Source: Cycas panzhihuaensis
Taxonomy: Eukaryota; Cycadophyta
NCBI GenBank assembly: GCA_023213395.1
Contig: CM041465.1
Location: 134,051,741 to 134,115,740 of the forward strand
Length of the DNA: 64,000 nt
Reading direction: 5' to 3'
Position numbers and translations under genes: made by a program. The notes under the pieces were generated by a model, which saw only the letters and a list, made by a program, of their open reading frames with translations, had not been told where the DNA came from and did not search any database. Below, in pieces: positions 47,947 through 61,699 of the stretch; position 1 is the stretch's first letter; the number at the start of each line of letters is the position of its first letter.

Positions 47947-49290
47947 CTATTCACTGTCAGCTAGTGACTGGGGAGACAAATCCTGGAGGGCTAAAATGGG
48001 CTCATCAGGCAATGAATCATTGACTAGAAGGCTTGAGGTATTTAGAATGGGGGCATTTGCTAGTTGCTTGACAAACACCATTCCCTTCTTAGATTTCCTA
48101 TTAGTAATCTTAAGATCATATTCTTGGAGCAGGATAGCCCATTTGCCCATCCTCCTAGTCAAGTTGGACTAGGTTAGGAGATACCTTAATGGATTGGATT
48201 AGAAGATCACGTAGGTGGCATTATTCAAGAGGTAATGTGTAAACTTCTTGGCTGTATAGACTAAGGCTTGACATTCCTTTTCACTAGGAGGGTAATTTAG
48301 CTCAGTTGCTACCAATGTGCAGTTGATGAAATATATAGCTCTCCCAATCCTAGAGTCATCGTCTTGGGATGAATGGGCAGTCAGAAAGAGGGGGTGCTAA
48401 AACAGGGGTAAATATTAGGGCTCTTTTGAGTTCTTGGAATGCCTCTTAGGACTTAGGAGACCACACAAATGGGGGCCCCTTCTTCAATAGGTTAGTCAAA
48501 GGCGTAGCACTTATGGTGAAGTCTGCTAAGAAATGCCTCAAGAAGCTCAGCCTACCCAAAAATGACTTGATTTATCATTGTGTTTTTAGAGGAGGTATAT
48601 CGAGGACAGCTTTGACCTTGTCTAAGTCAATTTGAATCCTTTGTTTAGAGATAAGGAAACCTTAGAGCTTACCAGCGATGACTACAAACATGCATTTGAG
48701 TGGGTTTAGGCTAATATGATATTTGTAGCACCTAATGAAAATGATACGCAAGTTCATGGGATGATTAGTCCTCTTATAAGAGAGGCCCATCATGTCATCC
48801 ATCAAAACCTTAAGGATTTTATTTATGAGGTCATGGAAGACAAACTACATTACCCTTTGGTAAGTGGCACCTATATTCTTTAATCTAAAGGGAATAGCCT
48901 TATAGGAAAAAGTACCCTAAGGGTAGTGAAGATAGTCTTGTGATGGTCTTCAGGGGATATCTAGATTTGATTATATCTGGAAAAGTCATCCATTAAGGAC
49001 ATGACTTAAAAGCCTATTATTTTATTAATTATTTGATCAATGAATGGCATGGGGAAGTTATCTTTGGGACACACATTGTTTATATCCTAGAAATTAATAT
49101 AAATCTGAATCATCCCATTCTTCTTAGCGATGGAAATAATGTTGGACACTGACTTGGGGTAATTGATGGAGGTAATTAGCCTTGTGTCTAGGAGCTTCTC
49201 CACTTCCATCTTTATGATATCAGAGAGTTTAGGGTGAAGAGGGCATTACTTTTACTATAGAGGGCAAGCACACAAGATGGTTGCAAGGTT
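47947..49290 (-). pseudogene. rt: Element B: reverse transcriptase and pol RNase H
   Basis: RT is heavily broken, but the active site LMDDMMGLS is readable near 48795. The RNase H end (48162-47947) reads GKWAILLQEYDLKITNRKSKKGMVFVKQLANAP, the same tether as in A. Confidence 0.7.
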
Positions 49291-50960
49291 ATGGGTAATA
49301 ATGGAGGGGTCTATACCCCGTATATCTAAATAGTCCCATGTAAAGATATCGCAAAACTCTTGGAACAAGAGGGTATGATCTTCTATTTCTTCATGGGTAA
49401 ACTTGATTCCAACCTTGATGACCTTACCAAGGATAAGGATGATGTCCTTAGTTACCCTCATGTACATGGAATTCCCCTCCGCAAAGTGAAAGGGATCTTG
49501 GTTAATGGAAGGGAGTGGGGGAGTGTTGGGTTGATTCAAGTTGACTAGTGGCAACCCTAAGGATAGACATTTCTAGAAACCAAGCCTATAGTATTTGGAA
49601 GGGAGGTTGGGCATGGAACCTACTCAATTCTCTAACAGGGCCTCATTATTCTTGAAGCAATCTACCCTGTGGATAGTCTTACTTAATAGGAGTGAGGGGG
49701 AAGACAAAGGAGGAATGATAGGTCTATAATGATCGATCCACTACTCCACATAATCACGGGACTCCTTGGAGGAGTTGGAGGGTATCCTCTTATGTCTTTA
49801 TACCCTATTACATGGAGGGGGAAGTTAGTTGGGAGCTAGGTTGTAAGCTATAGATTCATCACATGGAAAAGAGGACTCCCCATCATTGTCATCTATAGAG
49901 GATGATGAGTTTTGTGGGGCGAATGAAGATGAGGCAGGGTAGGAGCTCATGCACATAATGGGAGCAATAGCACGTGGTTCCTAAGATGCATTATGAGTGG
50001 CATGATCCATTAGAGGAATCCTAGGCTAAGGGTTAGGACTAGAAAGAAGATAAGGGGAATGCACCCTACAGAAGTTGAGGAGGGATATAGGATGAAGAGG
50101 TTCCTCATACTCATCATCAAACTTGTAGTCACTCACAACAGTGAGGTACCCATAATTTCCTATGCCGATAGGGATGAAATAGATTAGGTTTGAGGAGAAA
50201 GGGAAAGGTTCTTCCCCTACTTCAGGAATGCTTGGGACATTAGTTGAGAAGGTGATGGAGGGGGAAAACATGTCCTTGTTGCCATCAACTAACTCGTAAG
50301 CCACCTGACATGATTAATGAGATGATTGGATAGAAGGTGGTTCCTAAAAAACAACCTTCATTCACCCTTCGTGAACGAATTTAAGCTACCCCCAATAGGA
50401 CAAGCACATGGCTCTCATATGGTTAAGCCATAGGCATCCCAATAGAAGATTATAATCCACTTCAATTTCGAGGACTACTATATCTATGAGGATAGTTTTA
50501 TCCTTAAGGGTAAGAGGAATCAAAACTAATACTAAGTGCATCTTTGCTACAGTCATAGCCTTGACATTGACATGGGACTAGTTCGAGGGTTACTATACCC
50601 AAATCTTGCATTATGTGCAAGGGCATAGCATTGATAAAAGAACTATTATCTACAACTATCTTTCTAAGAGTACACTTTAGAGTGTTAGTAGAAATGATAA
50701 AGGGATAGTACCATTGGTGCTCCCTCTAACCTACGGATGGAATATCCCTAAGGTCAAAAGTGATAGGGGGTTCCTAATTGGGGGTAGCGCCCAAAGCATA
50801 AATAGGGGTATCAGTTTGACCCAAGGCCTAGAAAATAAGGATGCGTTACTCATAGAAGCTCTGTAAGACATACATTATGAACATTCTTGTGGCTACGGTA
50901 TAGAGCTCATCAACTATAGAGAAGGACTTCCCTTTCCTGGTAGGTTGGGGAAGCTCCCTT
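49255..50960 (-). pseudogene. pr: Element B: aspartic protease and acidic linker
   Basis: Protease motif VDNSSFINAMP near 50625-50655, catalytic Asp kept. Linker pieces are 50304-50026 and 49554-49255; the latter holds KVGIKFTHEEIEDHTLLF, CDIFTWDYLDIRGIDPSI and the step into RT, matching A. Confidence 0.75.
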
Positions 50961-50999
50961 CAAAAGTCATAGTGCCTAGGGTGAATAAGAATGGTCATG

Positions 51000-53490
51000 G
51001 GGATCATAGGGATCTTAAGGGGTAAATCATCCACATGAAGGTTTTATTGGGAAGTGGAGGCCTCAACAACCCCCTTAGCCACTTGAGACCTTATGACCAG
51101 GCACAAAAGGGGTAGTCTCAAGCATTTGAATAATTATCTTCCCCTTGTTTCAGGGTTGCAAAGATGAGGAATATTGGGGATAAGAACTAGGAGCAGAAGA
51201 GGAATCCCTTGTACCCCTTCCCTTCATTTACTCTGGAGTGGGGTTGGGGGATATTCCTTGTTTCTTACCCCCTATCTTGAGCAGGTCAATCCTATTCCCC
51301 ATGTTTGGAGAAGGGATCATGATGAATGGGTTAGTCTAAGCTAGGCCTAGATGCCCGTTTAGGAGAAGAATCATGCTATGGGGTGAGATCAAGGTGCTGC
51401 ACCCAACATTGTGAATCTTCATGAACGCACTTGCCATGGACGAAGCACCATTTCTTCTTAGGGGAGGGTTTTGTCCTCCTTACCTAAGAGGTTTGGGTGT
51501 TTCTACCTTTAGGAAATGTGGCTTAGGATGCCTAATGAATAAGCCTATAGGAATCTGAGGATGGTTGAGAAGGCTAGAGCTTTAGCTCCTTCATCATACA
51601 CTCGAATAAGTATATGATGGAGGTTAAGGGATCTAAGGTCCTCTTCGTTATGTGGGTAGAGGGCCTTAGAGGTTATTGGGGTCATTGGTCATGCGACAGA
51701 GGGGGTGCCTCATGTCATTGCAATGACCTAAGAGGCTTCTTGAGACCCACTTGGATCATAATGGCCTTGAGCACTAAGAACTTTGCTATGGTAGACTCAC
51801 ACGTCATCAGCCTTATTTTGAGGACTTCGACATGGACTTCAGGATGGAGGATGTTCATGAAAATATCCCTCTTCAACTCCTCAGGCAACGTGGCCTTTGT
51901 GGAATAGAGTTGGTAATGAAAATACCTCAAAAAGTCATGATTTATTTCATCATGACCTTACTTAAGGGAGAGTAGGATTTTGACCCCACTCTCAAAGGGA
52001 TAAGCCACACTAAAGTAGTTAATAAACTTGCCTATAAATTGTTGGAAGGAGTGGATAAAATAGGCAAAGAGGTGGTAGAACTATTTAAGGATGTCTCCAT
52101 ATAGAGAACGAGGAAATGATTTCATCAATATATGGTCATAAGCCCAATAATTGATGTATGCTATGGAGAAGCTCCTGATATGCTTGGTTGGGTCTTGTGA
52201 CAAGGTACCATTGAATTTGGGCACCTCAAGAGGGTGAGGCTATAGGTTAGTCCTGAGCACCTTAATCAATAGTGGGGTTGACCTATACTTAATGAAAGGA
52301 TGAATCCTCAGTTGAGTTAAAGGGTCAACTAGAGGCACCTAAGGAGGTGGATACGAATACCCGACTCCTTCTTAAGGGTTTTGGGCATATGAGAGATAAG
52401 GATTCCCACTTGCTTGGTGGGATGGAGCCATTCCTATTTGAGGGAAGGCTAGATAAGAGGGAGGTGAGTGAGACAATCCCATTCTACCTTGAGGGTATGC
52501 CCCTTATTGAGAGGCATATGAGAGTAAGGGTCGTGAAGAGGAACAAATCCTCCTTGGGAAGGTACCCTATATGGAGTTGAATATAAAGATGAGGAAAGTA
52601 GATAAGGTATATGGTTTTGTCCATATGCGCCACCTATAGGAGGTGCAACTCCATAAGGGTATAGCAAATCAACCACATAAACTAGGAAAGAGTTTTCCCT
52701 TCCATGCCCCTAAGGTTAGGATGTATACCTTAGGAGCATGTAAAGAGAAGAGTCCATTGGTTGTGGACAAGGATGCATGGGGACAAGTCCCACATGGCCT
52801 AAGGATTGGGGATGCGAGGGTCCCCTAAGTCATATGAAAGGGGCATGGAGCATGGTAGGTTGAGGCATGGTTGCCTAGTTTGGAAGGGGCATGCTCAACC
52901 CAATTTAGGATATGGGCATGCCCTGGGGAGCCCCTTAGATATAAGGGACATGTGAAGAAGAGGAAACAATGGGAGCAGGTCCTATCATTACCATGGATGG
53001 TTGTTGAGATGAAATAGAAGTTGTAGGTATAGAAGAGGATGGTGCCATGTTACAAAGGAGGCCACCACCCAGCCACTTCAAAGGTGGTTGGCTACTTACA
53101 GCTCTAAAGCACTGTCGTAATACCTTTGCTATATCTACAGGAAGGGTTCTTGCCTACTCATATGAGGTGGAAGGCTCCTTGTGCAAGGTGGGACCCACAG
53201 GTTGGTCTTCATGGTAACTCTAACTAGGGTGATAGTATTCCATAAAGATGGATGTGCCTACATCATATGTAGGAAATAGGTGAAAACTAGGTGTTCTTGG
53301 TCATCCAGATAGAAAATAAGATATTTGCCCTCTTAGGCGAGGTCTTATCAAGAACTTGGGGTTTGATCTTGGGTTTTAGAGATGTAGGCATGGTATGCCC
53401 ACTTTGACAGGCATCCCTCTGGATAGAGGAATATGAGGATTCTCTTGAGACGAGGGAAAGACCACGTAAACAATAAAAGAAATGTTGCAT
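51000..53490 (-). pseudogene. gag: Element B: gag
   Basis: ATG at 53488-53490 (MQHFFYCLRGLS). Proline-rich segment near 52676-52449 with PYGVAPPIGGAYGQN. Capsid-core piece at 51930-51715 with ILHPEVHVEVLK and VGLKKPLRS. Aligns with D (30-2543) end to end. Confidence 0.8.
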
Positions 53491-53636
53491 CTATATCTCA
53501 CCCTAAAAATCACAGAAGGAACAGTATAAATGAAACAATAAATGCATTGGAAGTATTCAATGGTTCGAGGAGGTATGGAAGGTAAAAAGGGAGGCTAATG
53601 CTAAAATCAATGGTTATAGTTTTTACTTACTAACGA

Positions 53637-53656
53637 GTCCTCAGTATGGTCGCCAG
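53637..53656 (-). other. Primer-binding site of element B
   Basis: The minus strand reads CTGGCGACCATACTGAGGAC next to the LTR. One transition separates it from the family consensus. Confidence 0.75.
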
Positions 53657-56600
53657 TATTGTCTCAACTATCCTGCTAGCTACAGAAGCTATGAACGAGA
53701 GGAAGGAAAGTAGCCAAGATATCCTCAAAGGATGTCCATGCATTTGAATGTAGGTTCAAGGACCCACAACCATGTATAAGTCTCCTCTTCTCCAAGGGGT
53801 CTTCTTGATACAAAATAAAGGGGGTGATAAAGGCATCCTTAGGTTGACAAGTAGCCAAAGTAGGGCTCTCCTACCCTTAAGGTGAAAGAGGATGAAGAGG
53901 ATCTCTTTTTTAGGAGGAGATAAAATGGGCAATAATTCCTTGTAAAAAGGAACCTTAGGGATGAGAAAAAGAGGTAATGGTTGTTGATTTTCTTAGCTTA
54001 TACTTACTCATTTATTTATTAATTTGACAGCAAGAAGAAGTAAGCATAGGTAGGAGGATTAATCGCTTATGGTTTATTGCAAGTAGGAGTCCAAGGTTGT
54101 TGGTTTATCACCTAAAGGATTGCCCTTAAGAAGTTAGGATTTATGGCATCAAGGTGTAGGGAGCTAGGTTCATAGAGGTGCAAAAATGTTGCAATCATTT
54201 GGTTGTAACTAGGTTTTAGGCTTCTCCTCGAGTTGCAAGAAGAAGGGAGATATGTTAGTGCTTATTTGCTTGTTGTAAGGTAGGTTTGTCTCTAACTAAT
54301 GATTATTGTGACGTTTAATTATTGTAATAGTTATGATATAAATAAAAGATAGTGACAAAGTAAAATAGCTACTCTCCCTCACTCTTAATTCCTTTTCTCT
54401 CAAAAGGGAGCGATTTTTTAAGAGAGAAAAAGAAAAAGGGAGAATATGATGTTTATCTACTTGCAACTAGTTTTCTTTTTTATGCAATAAATGAAAGGGG
54501 GTGCTACAATGTTTCTTACTTGTGTAAGAAAGGACTTAAAGTACTTTCTAGAATCCTTTCCTAAATGCGATATACAAGGCTAGAAGAAGAGGGAAACATG
54601 TAAGCTTTTCCTTTCATATGCAATAGGAAAGAGGGGAGTGGTTTGTTTATGCTACACTTCCTTTCTATGTGAGATGCATAAGCATGCAAGTAAAGCAATG
54701 AAACACTTTCCTTTTAAATACATTTTTTTTACCTTTTATGACAAAGGTAGGGTGGAAAGGCAAGGAGAGAGAAAGTTGAGTGGGATGCACCTAGTTCCAT
54801 GACATTTGATGTAGTAGCATAACTCTTCTTCATGCATCCTCCTTGCTAGTAACTCTTCTTCTCTTGTTGTCACGAATGTCATTGACAAACCTTGAGTAGG
54901 GCTTCCTTACCTTTCCTAAGTTTGAATAAACAAAACTAAAAAAAAAGAGAGTAACAAAAATGGAAGTGCAATATAAATCAAAACAAGAAATAATATTATC
55001 TCTTTGGCATGAATCACATTGTTTGTGGACTAGTTCGCCTCCACCTAAATTTCACAACAACTGACTTCCATAAACAATAAATATTCATATATACATGGTA
55101 ATCTACTGATGAAAGATGTTTGGAATGTTTGTTTTAGTTATGCAATGGTAGAATAAGATCTCAAATTATATTTTGCTATCTATTATGATATATAACATGT
55201 AACATACGAGAGAAGCAAAAGGTAGGAAGGAGTAGGAGTGTTGCCTTAAAATGGTGAGCTCCACTACAAACTAGGTTTCTCCCAAATGTATAAATGGAAC
55301 CTCATAAGCGGGTGGTAGTTTCTTAGTAGTAAAAAGTCTTGAGGTGGGGTGATGGATCACCAAGGAAGAAAGCTACAAGTTTCACATCCAAGTAATGCAC
55401 TAGTTGAGGTGTGAAGAAGAGGGATACTAGCTAATGTTGAGGGGATTACCCTAGTTGAAGAGGATTTTTTGACCCTAAACTCAAGCCCAAAGTCCTTCCT
55501 ATAATCTCCTCTAGATACTTCTATCCTCTTCTCACTAAATACTAATGACTTGGATGATGAAATTAGAGGTTTGATGGTAGGTAGAGGTGTTTCCTCTAAG
55601 ATTCATGGTAGATTTCCTCCTAATGAATATGAAAGGGGTTTCTAAATCTGAAAATTATTAAGAAACATAACAGTTAATCAAAAGAATGAAATAAAACTTA
55701 GGTGTTTGGCAACCAAAATCATAGCAAAATGGATTACCTTTTGGATAAAAGAGAGATTGGTGTATGTGAGAGTTCTTAGCCTAGAAACTAAGGGTTTTGG
55801 AGAAGAATTTTATATTTTTTTGGGAGGAAACTAGCTCTTCTTTGTTACTTGATAGCTTAAGGCTGACCTAGTGCTATTGTAGAGCTTGATTCCATTTGCT
55901 TTCCCTTGCTAAAGTACTATTTTATGTGTGGACTACAGGTAGAACTCAAGAGGATGAGAGTTTTTAAGAGAAATGTGAAGTTTAGTAGAAAAATTGAGTT
56001 CAAGAAGAGAGCAAATCAATTTGAATTGAGGCTTTTATGGTTTAGGTGAGGTCTCAAGACCATTAGGGCCTAATCTGGGCTGGTCCTAAGGCTAGGGATT
56101 ATGTCAGGCTTGCACTAAATGTGATTTTAGTCATTTATAGTCATGCTTAAACTTATAATAGTCACTCCGTGAATTGATTCACAGGATTGCTAATATATTA
56201 GCAAAGGTGTAACAATCAAAGCAATGTAGATAGAAAATGGAGTAGGGTGATAATATGTTAATAGATTTTTATAAAAATTAATAAAAATAAGATATGATAT
56301 ATTACTGAGGGGCCTAAAACATATCCCTAAAGGCCTATAGGCCAATTCTGAGTCATTCTATGAGTAGAAAGTCATTGGGAACATACAAGAAACACATCAC
56401 CCCAAGTCAAAACTCCATGGAACGATGGCAACCACTTATGTCAAGGTATAAACAAGGCTTAAACAATCAATATCAATGAAATAAAATCAACAAATTTCAC
56501 ACAGAATGAGCAATGAAGGGTGTTTTTTCACAAGAAAACCTCAATAAACTCTCCTTAGTGGACCAAGGGATAAAGGAGGCATACAAAAGGGAAAAGATGT

Positions 56601-56907
56601 TGCAAAAGAGTATGAACATCTTAAGAATCATCTAAGCTAGGTTACAAAGGCATGTGAGAAACCTATTGCCAATAAGGGATTAACCATAAAATCTTGATGG
56701 TGCCATTGGACCAGAGTCCTAGTCATCATAGGTGGGGATCATACATAGGCAAAGGGATTAGGTAGGTAATCTAAGTAGCCATACAACCATACAATCATCA
56801 TGTAATTAGACAATCAAAGAAATGGACTAAAAGAGAAAGGTGAAAAGAGTATACCTGATCTTACCTATACAATGCCATCCATATCCATTCCCAGTGGCTG
56901 GGAAACA
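53657..56907 (-). repeat. 5' LTR of element B
   Basis: About 3.25 kb, ending GGGAAACA at 56907, and aligns with 2710-5960. The left edge is slightly shortened (TATTGTCTCAAC). The five bases after it (TCAAC) would be a target-duplication copy, but the far left end of the tandem lies outside the window. Confidence 0.88.
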
Positions 56908-57226
56908 TCAACTATAAGTGAGTAACAAGCTCCATTATCCCCTAGTTGTAGTTAGAGATCCTACACTATGGGTCTTTAAAAATCATAAGGATCTATTACT
57001 TTTGGCCTCGTGGATATAAGTATATATTTGTACGTGAAGCAAAGGAAATAACATTGCTTATGTAGGCCTTAGACAAAACCTAGCTATGTGATTAAGCCTC
57101 CATGTATTTTTTGGTATATCAGAGGACCCTTATAGGTTCCTATGTCTAACTTAGAGTAAGAAAATTTCCAATTGCTTGTCTTCTATAATGCACTAATTAG
57201 CGATTAATATCAAGAAGTCACTTCTC

Positions 57227-57296
57227 ATGAACACCCCACTATGGCTATCCTAGCTATAGATATGAACACCCCACCATGGATATCCTAGCTATAAGT
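57227..57296. repeat. 35-bp direct duplication
   Basis: Two adjacent 35-base units, each beginning ATGAACACCCCAC and holding ATCCTAGCTATA (57227-57261 and 57262-57296). They differ by only a few bases. A local tandem duplication of unknown role. Confidence 0.9.
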
Positions 57297-57700
57297 ATGA
57301 TTTTTCTTTATAGTTTGTACCCTAAAAAATTAGGCTAAGTGATATTAATGACTAGGAAGTTTATTGAGGGGCCCATAGAACTAAGTACACCTTGTTTCTT
57401 AAGTCCTATATACTTTTAAACCAAATACAATACTATTGAGACTACTGTACTTCTATAAAAGGGATGAATCCATTAAATACCTATATTATAAATAAAAATG
57501 CTAAACCACATAATTCTAGATTATAATAACAATAATAATCTTACAAGTATTAACAACATAATAATACTGGCTTGTATTATGGAACTAATATTAAGGTAAT
57601 TTTAGATATCTTACCCAAACCTTTAGTAAAATTTCTAAATCTGACATCTAACTTTTTAGTTAAGTGTTCACCTCTTGAATATAAATATAAATATAAATAA

Positions 57701-57845
<145 letters not shown>

Positions 57846-58739
57846 TTGGTAGGGCCACTTTGGTGAATACTTCTCTAATTTAGATGAAGCTTGTTGTAGA
57901 ATATTCGATATGAGAAAAAAAAAGAAGAAAGTATTCATGACTCCAAAAGCATCCTATAAATTTATAAGTTTTATTTGGATTAATTCATTGCATTGGTCAT
58001 TTTCTACTAGGGTAACTTTAACTATCATTTTTATGGTATAACAATATATAGTCACCTCGTAGGCCTCGTCGCATAACTTTCACCATTAAATCTCATCTAC
58101 ACTATTCTGACAAACCCTTTGCACTTGTTTTAGTGTTTTAAGTGATATTATTATATATTTTTTGGGGTTAAAAAACTACAAACGCTCTCTCTCCTCCTCT
58201 CCCCTATACCCCTTTTTCTACCTATATGCATTAGTCCCTAACTTCTTAAAACCTTATTCTATGTCTTATCTCCCCTCTTTGTGAATACCCTTCTTCTTGT
58301 CTATCCCCTTTTCTTTACAAACCCTTGATTTTATACATAATATTAGATTCCATATCTATGGCACCCGTGCAAGCAAAGTGCATTTAAGTATTTAAGGTTA
58401 AGTTCTAAGAAATGTCAAATAATATTAATGTATTAAATAAGGGCTTAATAAGTTTAGATTTGTAGATCAAGGATTCCACCTAGAAGTAAGACTCATTTGA
58501 CCAAAAAAATGATGCCTTTGATTAAAATTAGGATAGAATGTTTTAGTGGATATAATCTAATTCTTGTGTCCTACCCCTAAGTCCATCTACCTCTAATAAC
58601 TTAGGACCCCTTCTACTGCTACCATTCATTCCATAACAATAACACATCCATCACAAGATCAACATACTAACTTTAGACCTTAATCTCAATAGGGATTCAA
58701 ACTAAAGTTAGATTAGTAAGTTGGAGTTATATTTTTCCT

Positions 58740-59193
58740 TGAATCTGAGCCCCTTTGTATGATTTGGGGACCCATTATAGGGTCCCCAACTAGGGGGTCT
58801 AAGGAGCCAACAACCCCCCTAGGCAAGGATTCAGGGGTGAGAGCCCTCGAGAAAAAAATTTAGGTATCTTATGAGGGTCTTTTTCAACCCATTGTTTATG
58901 ATCATTGTATTGTAAAACTACAAGATGGTATCTTATAAAGTTGTGTCTATATACTCTTATGTAATGTCACATGTAAAAGGTTGGATGAGTCTTTGATGAG
59001 TCGATGAGAAGAGTTGGGGTTTTCATCTTTATAATTCTTTCTTTAACTATTGCTCAGATTAATAAAAGGTCTATGCTTAGACCTAAATCTCTTGGTGTTC
59101 TTTATTATGTTCTTAGTTTGTTTATGATATTTATTATTTGCATGTTTTAGATTTCTATTAATACATTGGTTCTATGGTTATATTTTCTCTTCA
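58740..59193 (+). repeat. 5' LTR of the copia element
   Basis: Matches 63339-63772 over shared blocks such as GGTCTTTTTCAACCCAT, TGTATTGTAAAACT, AAAAGGTTGGAT and GCTCAGATTAAT, and ends TTTCTCTTCA. The left edge is uncertain by a few bases. Confidence 0.8.
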
Positions 59194-59194
59194 T

Positions 59195-59210
59195 TTAGTA
59201 TCAAAGCTAA
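59195..59210 (+). other. Primer-binding site of the copia element
   Basis: TTAGTATCAAAGCTAA right after the LTR end. It is the plant initiator-Met PBS (TGGTATCAGAGC) with transitions. Confidence 0.7.
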
Positions 59211-59279
59211 GGGTTTTAGTTCTGTGCAAAACTATTTGGTGAGTGGGAGGCTTATTCAGTAAACTTGAGTGTGAAGATC

Positions 59280-60030
59280 ATGGAAAGCACTATAAAGATT
59301 TTAGAAACTAGAACTTTGAGTTATAGAAGCTAAAGATGGAAGATATCCTTATTGAGAAGGATTAATGGATCATTGTAGTAGGAATACAACCTACAAATAT
59401 GGCTGATGAAGATCAAACGAAGCTTGATAAAAAAATAATCAGTTTGATAAGGTTATACCATTTAGACATGGTGTTGATAAATGTTGCCCTAGAATCCATG
59501 GCCAATGATCTATGGAAAAGGTTAGAGGCTCTATATCAGATTAAGTCCCTAGTTAACAAGTCATTTCTTCAAAAAAAGCTATATTCACTCAAGATGAATG
59601 ATAGAGATGTAGTTATAGATCATCTCATTGTATTTAACACTGTGGTGAACTAGCTTGTTTTAGTTGGAATAATAATGTCTAAAGAAGACAAGTGTATTAC
59701 CCTATTATATCTCTTTCTTGATTCTTAGGATAATCTTATGATGATGATTAACAGCATGACTGCTACCACCCTAAAATTTGATAATGTTATTGTCACCTTT
59801 CTACCAGAAGAGACAAAACAAAAATCTTCTAAGGATCATTTGAAAGAAGTATTAGCAGTGAGAGATTAAACATTAGATCACGACTAATAAAGACTTATGA
59901 ACAAATGACCAAAATTTAGAGGAAAATCTAAAACTCTAAGCAGAGGCCCCTTGGTATGCTAGAGATGTGGGAAGTCTAGCCATATAAAGAGCTAATGTCG
60001 AGTTAAGATTGGTAAGGGAAAGTCACCTGA
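59280..60030 (+). pseudogene. gag: Copia gag
   Basis: Reads KMEDILIEKD, then MADEDQTKLDKKIISLIRL, DLWKRLEALYQIKSLVNK and KKLYSLKMNDRDVVIDHL, the usual plant copia gag pattern (UBN2 type). A zinc knuckle near 59953-60003 is read as C-x-RCGKSSHIKS-x-C, with a stop in place of one residue and the knuckle His altered. Several in-frame stops. Confidence 0.8.
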
Positions 60031-60039
60031 AGTTACTTC

Positions 60040-60360
60040 TTCCATGATAGTAAAAGCCTCTGATGAAGCTAATAGCAATGTTTATTTAGGAACCTTAGGT
60101 AAACTATCAAATGTTGAGTCTTGGTTAATTAACTTTGGTTCTTTGCTTTATATTTCTCCTTATAGGGAGTGGTTTTATGAATATAAAAGTATTAATAGAA
60201 GTGAAGTATTTCTTAATAATCATTACCCATATAAAATTATAGGTCATGGAAGGGTGAAGGTTCAATTTGGAGATTGAAGGGTTAAAAGTATCCCTAATGT
60301 GAATCATATTCCTAATTTAGCTATGAGTCTATTTTGTTATTTGTTAGTTAATTAGGTGAT
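60040..60360 (+). pseudogene. pr: Copia aspartic protease
   Basis: WLINFGSLLYISPYREWF stands where intact copia proteases have an Asp-Ser-Gly site, so the catalytic Asp is Asn and Ser is Phe. The following KVQFGD and IPNVNHIPNLAMSL are typical of the domain. Confidence 0.75.
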
Positions 60361-60559
60361 GTAAGAATAGAAGTGATTCATAATAAAGACACTTACAAAA
60401 TGGTTTAATGAGTATTAGTGTTAACAATAGAGTTTCTATTTTGAATACTATACAAGCTTAATAAGAGCATGGTGTATGCTAGCAATTGTAATCTAACTAT
60501 TATAGAAAGTAGCAATAATACAAACAAGACCCAAGTATCACTTGTTAATAAAATGATGT

Positions 60560-61440
60560 TGTGACATTAGAAATTGGGCCACATTAGAGAGAAAGGCCTC
60601 TATGATTTATTCTCCAAAGATATAGCAGAAGATATTTTTAGAAATAATGGCTCATTTGATTTTAATTTTTGTGAACATTGTATGTATGGCAAATAAAATT
60701 GGTTTAGTTTTCCTTTAAGCTCAAAGAGAGTAAAGGGTATTCTACAATTGGTGAACAACGATGTTTTTGGACCCATTGATGTACCCTCATTAGGTAGGTC
60801 CAAATACTTTGTCTTATTCATAGATGATTTCTTAAGAAAAATATGGTTGTACTTTCTTAGGAAAAAATATGAGGTCTTCAGTAAATTCAAAGAATTTAAG
60901 GCCTTAGTCAAGAATCAGAGTGACAAGTAGATCAAGGTACTAAGGACTAATAATAGAGGTGAGTTTTACATAAAGGAGTTTAAGCAGTTCTGTAAGTAGT
61001 GTGGGATAGTAAGGCAGAAGATAATTCCCTATATATCACAACAAAATAGAGTTGTTGAAATGATGAATAAGGCCTTGCTAGAGAGATTGAGGAGTATGCT
61101 CAATGTTGCTAGTTTTGAGAAGAAATTATGGGCTTAGGCTATGATGACTACAAGCTACCTAATAAATAGATCACTGATGACTGCTTTAGTATACAAAACA
61201 CCTATAAAAATATGGTTTGGTTAGAAACTGTCTCTTAGTCATCTTAGAGGTTTGGATATGAAGCTTTTATGTATGTTCCTAAACTACAATGGACTAAACT
61301 TGATTTCAAATCACAAAAAACTATTTTCATTAGCTACGGTGATGGTGTTAAAGGGTATACACTTTATAACCTTGAAACATAAAAAGTTATATATAACCAT
61401 AATATTATCTTTAGAGAGGAGTTCAAGTCTCTAAAGCAAG
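60560..61440 (+). pseudogene. int: Copia integrase
   Basis: KLGHIREKGL and CEHCMYGK form the remains of the HHCC finger. Core: DVFGPIDVPSLGRSKYFVLF (first Asp), LRTNNRGEF (second Asp now Asn) and NRVVEMMNKALLERLRSML (Glu). Many stops. The 60748-60930 frame is the longest open part. Confidence 0.8.
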
Positions 61441-61699
61441 ATGAAGAACCAAAGGAGGAAGACTCTAAGAAAGTATAGATTAAGGTACGTAATAAAGATT
61501 TAACATTAAAATATGAGTCAATTAAAAAGGAAGGACTAGTTATAGAGGTAGCTCAACCTCAAGAATCCCATATCTTAAGAAGATCAACTCATGAGAGAAG
61601 ATAGCTTGACAGGTATATTTTTAAAGATTTTTGTAACTCCTCTTTTGCCTTATCTACTACAAATGATGATCTAGCTACTATTCAGGAGGCTCTAGAGTC

